This document shows, piece after piece, positions 60,346 to 64,000 of a stretch of 64,000 bases of DNA (positions are counted from its first letter, which is position 1; every line of letters begins with the position of its first letter). The DNA is taken from the NCBI GenBank assembly GCA_022496805.1, contig CM040085.1:11499811-11563810 (forward strand). Direction: 5' to 3'. Origin of the DNA: Pohlia nutans (Eukaryota > Streptophyta > Bryopsida > Bryales > Mniaceae). The position numbers were made by a program, and so were the translations under genes. Below the pieces are notes generated by a model. The model was not told the DNA's origin. It saw only the letters and a program-made list of their open reading frames with translations, and did not search any database.

Positions 60346-60644
60346 TACCGTAACCTGGTAGCAACTCCAACACAAATCAATTCATTTTTAAAAAGTCCCA
60401 CATGTCGCTTTCTTATTGGTTGTGACCCATAAAAAAGAGGATGTGAATGGTGGAAAAGCTAACGTGGAACTCCATGGGTGCCAAAATTGCTACACCAAAA
60501 TCACCATATATTTGTGGCCCACATTATTTACAAGAGGCTTTACTAATAATTTTTTTTTCAAATATTATGGTAAAATTCATGAATATTCCCACGCCATTCA
60601 CGCACCCACAGTATATGGTGATTTCAGCGTACCAGGTTACGGTA
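60346..60644. mobile_element. MITE with TACCGTAACCTGGTA ends and an inner inverted pair
   Basis: TACCGTAACCTGGTA (60346-60360) and its exact inverse (60630-60644) bound the element. An inner pair (AAATCACCATATA.. at 60498 and ..TATATGGTGATTT to 60624) bounds a second element related to 34996-35138, so this looks nested or composite. Confidence 0.7.
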
Positions 60645-60730
60645 GGGTATTGTGAACAGTGGAGGGTGCAGCCTCTCGGGCGGGGCAGGGATGGGTTTCC
60701 ATGGAATAGCACTCCAACCGAGAAGGTTAA

Positions 60731-61724
60731 TCCTTAAGCATCCACACAACAATTACCCGGTCAAACTTCATCAATTTCTCACATTTTTAAATACATTATA
60801 TTTTTCTTTTATTTTTCTCATATAAGTTATTGTTAAACCGATTTACTTTGATTTTTTCATAATTATGTAAATAAAAATGAATTCCATAAGATTTTTCAAA
60901 CCTTCTTTCTTGTAAAAAATCATAGTAATTGCATAAATACTTAAAATGGTATGTTTTTTTAAAAGGAAAACTATAAATAATAGTGATAAACAACAAGGTG
61001 TAGGTGGCATGCTTCTTGAGCTTACATAAAAAGAAATTCGATAAAAAGAAATTTGATAAAAATAAATAAAAAAACTAAAAAGAACATTGTTTGTGCAATG
61101 TATATTGGAATTGTAGGGTTTTGAGCTTTAAAGTGCTGTACAAAAAATGTAATTTTAACAATTACAAAGAATGGTAAATTGGACTAGAAAGTGGAACAAA
61201 ACCCCCACACTTTCTGAGTTAGGATCAATTAGGAACAAGGTGAAATTCAAAGTTCATCAAAAAAGTTGGGCCAGACTATTTTGGTGCCATTTTGACACCA
61301 AAGGCTGCATATTGGTCATTTTAGTGTCATTTTATCCATACTAGGTTGGTATGGAAGTTGGCACCAAATTATCTTAACCTCTAAAGGACCAAGGATTCAT
61401 GGTTTCAAAATGACAAATTTAATTGATTGTATTGTGAATAATACAATTTAGATGGGGTCAAGTTTTATATCATCGGAACCAGTGAAGAACGTTGTATATG
61501 TTGGTCGAAACAAAAATAAATTTGAATTAAAGGAAGTCCATACATGACTTGCTCAAAAATGCTAAAAAAACATGAGATCCAATTTGGGCTTCTTGGTCCT
61601 TTAGGGGTTAATTGCATTTCAATGCACCATCATGGCACCATGTTCACATGCCTTGAAGTTCCTGATGTTTGACTGAAAAATGACCAAATGTGGCCCCCGC
61701 GGGGTTTCCTCGCACGCTTAGGGG
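60731..61724. mobile_element. TTAA element family L, carrying a nested family A
   Basis: Starts TCCTTAAGCATCC after TTAA 60727-60730 and ends CGCACGCTTAGGGG before TTAA 61725-61728. The interior is AT-rich and single-copy here; the A element at 61378-61607 interrupts it. Confidence 0.75.
61378..61607 (+). mobile_element. TTAA element family A, nested in family L
   Basis: 230 bp from CTCTAAAGGACCAAGG (after TTAA 61374-61377) to TTGGTCCTTTAGGGG (before TTAA 61608-61611). One of the best preserved A copies. Confidence 0.92.
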
Positions 61725-61728
61725 TTAA

Positions 61729-62238
61729 AAGGGGCTGGAGAAGACGTGGTTGGTGGCAGATCTGTGCACGGGCCATGAAAGAGGGATGATATAACCGAAT
61801 CACACTCATGGTGCTGCTCCGGCTAACATAGACCTATACCAATGGAACACTTTCGTTTTCCTGGCTGACCACGAGCAAATTTGCTGGCCGGGTCAGTTAT
61901 GGTTTTTGGAGCCGAGTCACTGTAATTAAACTTGTCCCACCAGACGCACCAGTGGTTAAGCGTCGTTCTCGTCGACGACATTGCAATGCAGTGGGCGCCA
62001 GGCTCTCACTGTGAGTGAGAGTGAGAGAGAGCGAGGCCGCGAGCGAGCGTGCTAGGTGAGATGTTGCTTATACAAAAGTAGATCAAGCCAAGTCCCACCC
62101 CCGCATGGCATGGGGCGGCAGTACTCCATCACTAAAGCTACCGTACGTACAAAGCTCTGCTTTATCGCTACCACTTGGAGTAACAATGTAATGTCGCTCT
62201 GCACTGTGCATTCGTTTTCACCTCCACAACACATTCAA

Positions 62239-62239
<1 letters not shown>
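61729..62239. other. GC-richer non-coding stretch
   Basis: Includes a GA-repeat (62010-62032) and GCGAG runs, looking like plant promoter/leader DNA, but no following gene is recognised. Confidence 0.35.
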
Positions 62240-62274
<35 letters not shown>

Positions 62275-62296
62275 TATTATTATTATTATTATTATA
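62240..62296. repeat. self-complementary (AAT)n(ATT)n microsatellite
   Basis: About ten AAT units pass directly into about eight ATT units, so the run is a perfect hairpin. Confidence 0.95.
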
Positions 62297-62324
62297 AATT
62301 ACTAGTTGTTCGAGTGGAAATGAC

Positions 62325-62561
62325 CACTAGTAGAAACGTTGGTTGCGTAGACTAGAGAAGCGTACTAAAAAAGACCTACAATTGGTCTAGTTTGTCGATC
62401 ACGTGGGGTTTCTAGTAAAAAAAGGTGGCGCTCCCCATGCAAAATCACTCTGCATGCGTGGAATTGGGCACTACTTGCCTCGGCATCTCCCTTGGTAGTG
62501 CCACCTTTTCTACTAGTGGGTCTTTTCCTTGGTCTATGCAATCGGGATTTCTATTACACTG
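62325..62561. mobile_element. CACTA-type microelement, second subfamily, interrupted
   Basis: The left end CACTAGTAGAAACG and the GGTCTATGCAAT block near the right match 58247-58379. The right tip is degraded. The first-subfamily element at 62409-62518 lies inside. Confidence 0.75.
62409..62518. mobile_element. CACTA-type microelement, first subfamily, nested
   Basis: Left end TCTAGTAAAAAAAGGTGGC (first bases mutated from CACTAG), right end CCACCTTTTCTACTAGTG. Collinear with 58530-58650 and 63100-63209. Confidence 0.85.
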
Positions 62562-62575
62562 ATTATTGTCATTAC

Positions 62576-62754
62576 TGTGAGACACACTAATTGTTTTAAA
62601 ATTGCCACATCTTTTTACGCAAGGTGAACTTTTTTACGAAATATGTTTATGGACATTCTACTACATTAGTAGTACCAATATCTTTGGCATTGGTAAAAAT
62701 ATTTGCCTTCTGCAAAAAGTTATAGCCTTGAGTAAATAGTTAGTGTGTCTCACA
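62576..62754. mobile_element. 179-bp MITE with TGTGAGACACACTAA ends
   Basis: The 15-bp ends are perfectly inverted, with weaker pairing beyond. No target duplication could be recognised. Confidence 0.65.
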
Positions 62755-63096
62755 TGAAGAGCCGCTCCCCACGAAGCACCCAGCCCCGCTCTTGCAGAAA
62801 ACAAACAAACCGGTTCATTGTTCAATCTCGTCTAATACTCCTTTAATAAAAAAGAGATCAGGTTTGTGAAAAACAACAACCTTGGTTTGAGGAAGTACCA
62901 AGCCTATTCAATCGCTCTAGCACCCGTCCTCTAATTCAAAGCATGAACTAAAATTAGTTTATTCTCTCTACAGAGAACGGGCGCAGGTCTCTCATGGAGA
63001 CCCTCCCTAATGGCAATAATCGGTGTAGTGTTCTCCTACACAACTTATTTCAATTACTGCACCCCACACCTTCTTATACACATTGTGTTTTGAATT
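62755..63096. other. intergenic, nothing recognised
   Basis: No gene or repeat supported. Confidence 0.3.
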
Positions 63097-63099
63097 AGC

Positions 63100-63209
63100 C
63101 ACTAGTAAAAAAGGTGGCATTGCCAAGGAAGTTGCCTAAACATGTGATGCCCAATTCCACACATGCACAACGATTTTGCCTAGGCATAGTGCCACCTTTT
63201 CTGCTAGTG
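63100..63209. mobile_element. CACTA-type microelement, first subfamily
   Basis: 110 bp with ends CACTAGTAAAAAAGGTGGCA and GCCACCTTTTCTGCTAGTG, flanked by AGC at 63097-63099 and 63210-63212. Non-coding. Confidence 0.92.
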
Positions 63210-63212
63210 AGC

Positions 63213-63854
63213 GCACCCCAAACTTTCACTAATTTTGGAATTAAGTGAATACAAGAATTAGTCCGATTTACCATTTGAAACATGAACAGAATAATATTGT
63301 TATCTTTTAATAATTATATTTTTATGAAAATTTGAATAATAACAATCAAAATGTGACTAAAGTATTTTTTTTAAATCACACTATCTACAGTAAATCAAAA
63401 TTAGTTTGAGGTGAGTTCAAACTTCAGCCCTTTGTACGTACTGTAGTTAAAGAAAAGGGTTGTAGTGATGGACATGTTGGTGTAACTTAACCCAAAGCCC
63501 ATTGGTTGTAAAAATAGCCGACTCTCTGTAGTAAGTATGTGACATGAAGTTGAGGCCAAGTGAAGCAACGTAGACTCAGACGAGTTCTTTTTTATGTATT
63601 ATTATTATTCAGGGACCCAGTCACATGGTGTGTGTGGTGGATCCAGTGAGGCTGCTAGAGAAACAACCAAAATAATGAATGGCCCCAGGAATGTGACTCC
63701 TTCCCTCACTGTTGTCTCCAATCCCACCAAGCTACTAAGTATATATTACACCGTCTTTTTCCATGGCCAACATGCCGTTCCTCCCTCTCCACGACTTGAT
63801 ACAGTCATACGTACAATTTGCACAATGATGGCTCACTCTCCCTTCCGCAAGCCG
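63213..63854. other. intergenic, nothing recognised
   Basis: No gene supported; the 112-codon frame at 63594-63932 has no recognisable motifs and runs into a repeat. Confidence 0.3.
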
Positions 63855-64000
63855 CAAGTTTCATGCACTCTTATCCACCCTCAATATGGGATTTTATTAG
63901 GTCCAAGTAGTTTTATAAAATCTTCAATTTAGGAACATATTACAAGTTTCGAAGACTCTTATCCACCCTCAATAGGGGATTTTATTAGGTCCAAGTAGTT
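63855..64000 (+). repeat. direct repeat at the window edge
   Basis: 63855-63913 recurs at 63943-64000 with few differences (TCTTATCCACCCTCAATA, GGGATTTTATTAGGTCCAAG). The second copy runs out of the window, so more units may follow. Confidence 0.85.

Noticed and set aside
62056..62355. 99-codon frame with Asn and Tyr runs
   Set aside because: Produced by the AAT/ATT microsatellite; no conserved part.

Overview
The window is nuclear DNA of a land plant, probably bryophyte-grade. The genes have spliceosomal introns with GT-AG borders. One encodes a plant-type C2H2 zinc finger protein with QALGGH fingers and an EAR repression motif. Coding exons are GC-richer than their surroundings, and the intergenic DNA is strongly AT-rich. 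The species cannot be fixed from the sequence; 'bryophyte-grade' is an impression from the proteins, not a proof.

Three genes are well supported. A five-exon gene for the spliceosomal core protein SmD3 lies on the minus strand at 2.9-5.3 kb. A two-exon gene for a prolyl-4-hydroxylase-like 2-oxoglutarate/Fe(II) dioxygenase lies on the plus strand at 10.9-12.0 kb. A long four-finger C2H2 repressor gene lies on the minus strand at 37.3-41.6 kb. A broken partial copy of SmD3, with its introns, sits at 13.8-14.1 kb. These genes look like unrelated housekeeping and regulatory genes with no operon-like relation. No transposase gene, rRNA, tRNA or CRISPR array was recognised.

Most of the rest is non-autonomous transposable-element DNA. 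The dominant component is a set of about 30 short elements (0.2-1 kb) from roughly a dozen families with unrelated interiors. All share the same terminal inverted motif (CCCYTWARNRNCC) and all sit at TTAA targets. Nested copies with empty related sites in the same window show that TTAA is the duplicated target. Seven pairs abut with one shared TTAA between them, which forms chains. Two 'spellings' of this signature, a start of TTAACCCCTAAA and an end of TTTAGGGGTTAA, recur from end to end. The signature resembles piggyBac (or Sola3) target choice, unusual for a plant.

Other elements are present with clear target duplications: CACTA-type microelements (110-152 bp, 3-bp duplications), one hAT-type element (8-bp duplication, 48-bp inverted ends with one mismatch) and one PIF/Harbinger-type element (TTA duplication, with an empty site in a paralogous repeat). 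There is also a 461-bp insertion flanked by an 11-bp direct repeat, and a very large near-palindrome of about 1.27 kb at 7.7-9.0 kb whose arms carry a TATA-like motif. The region 43.3-53.3 kb is built of degenerate sub-repeats and inverted duplications.
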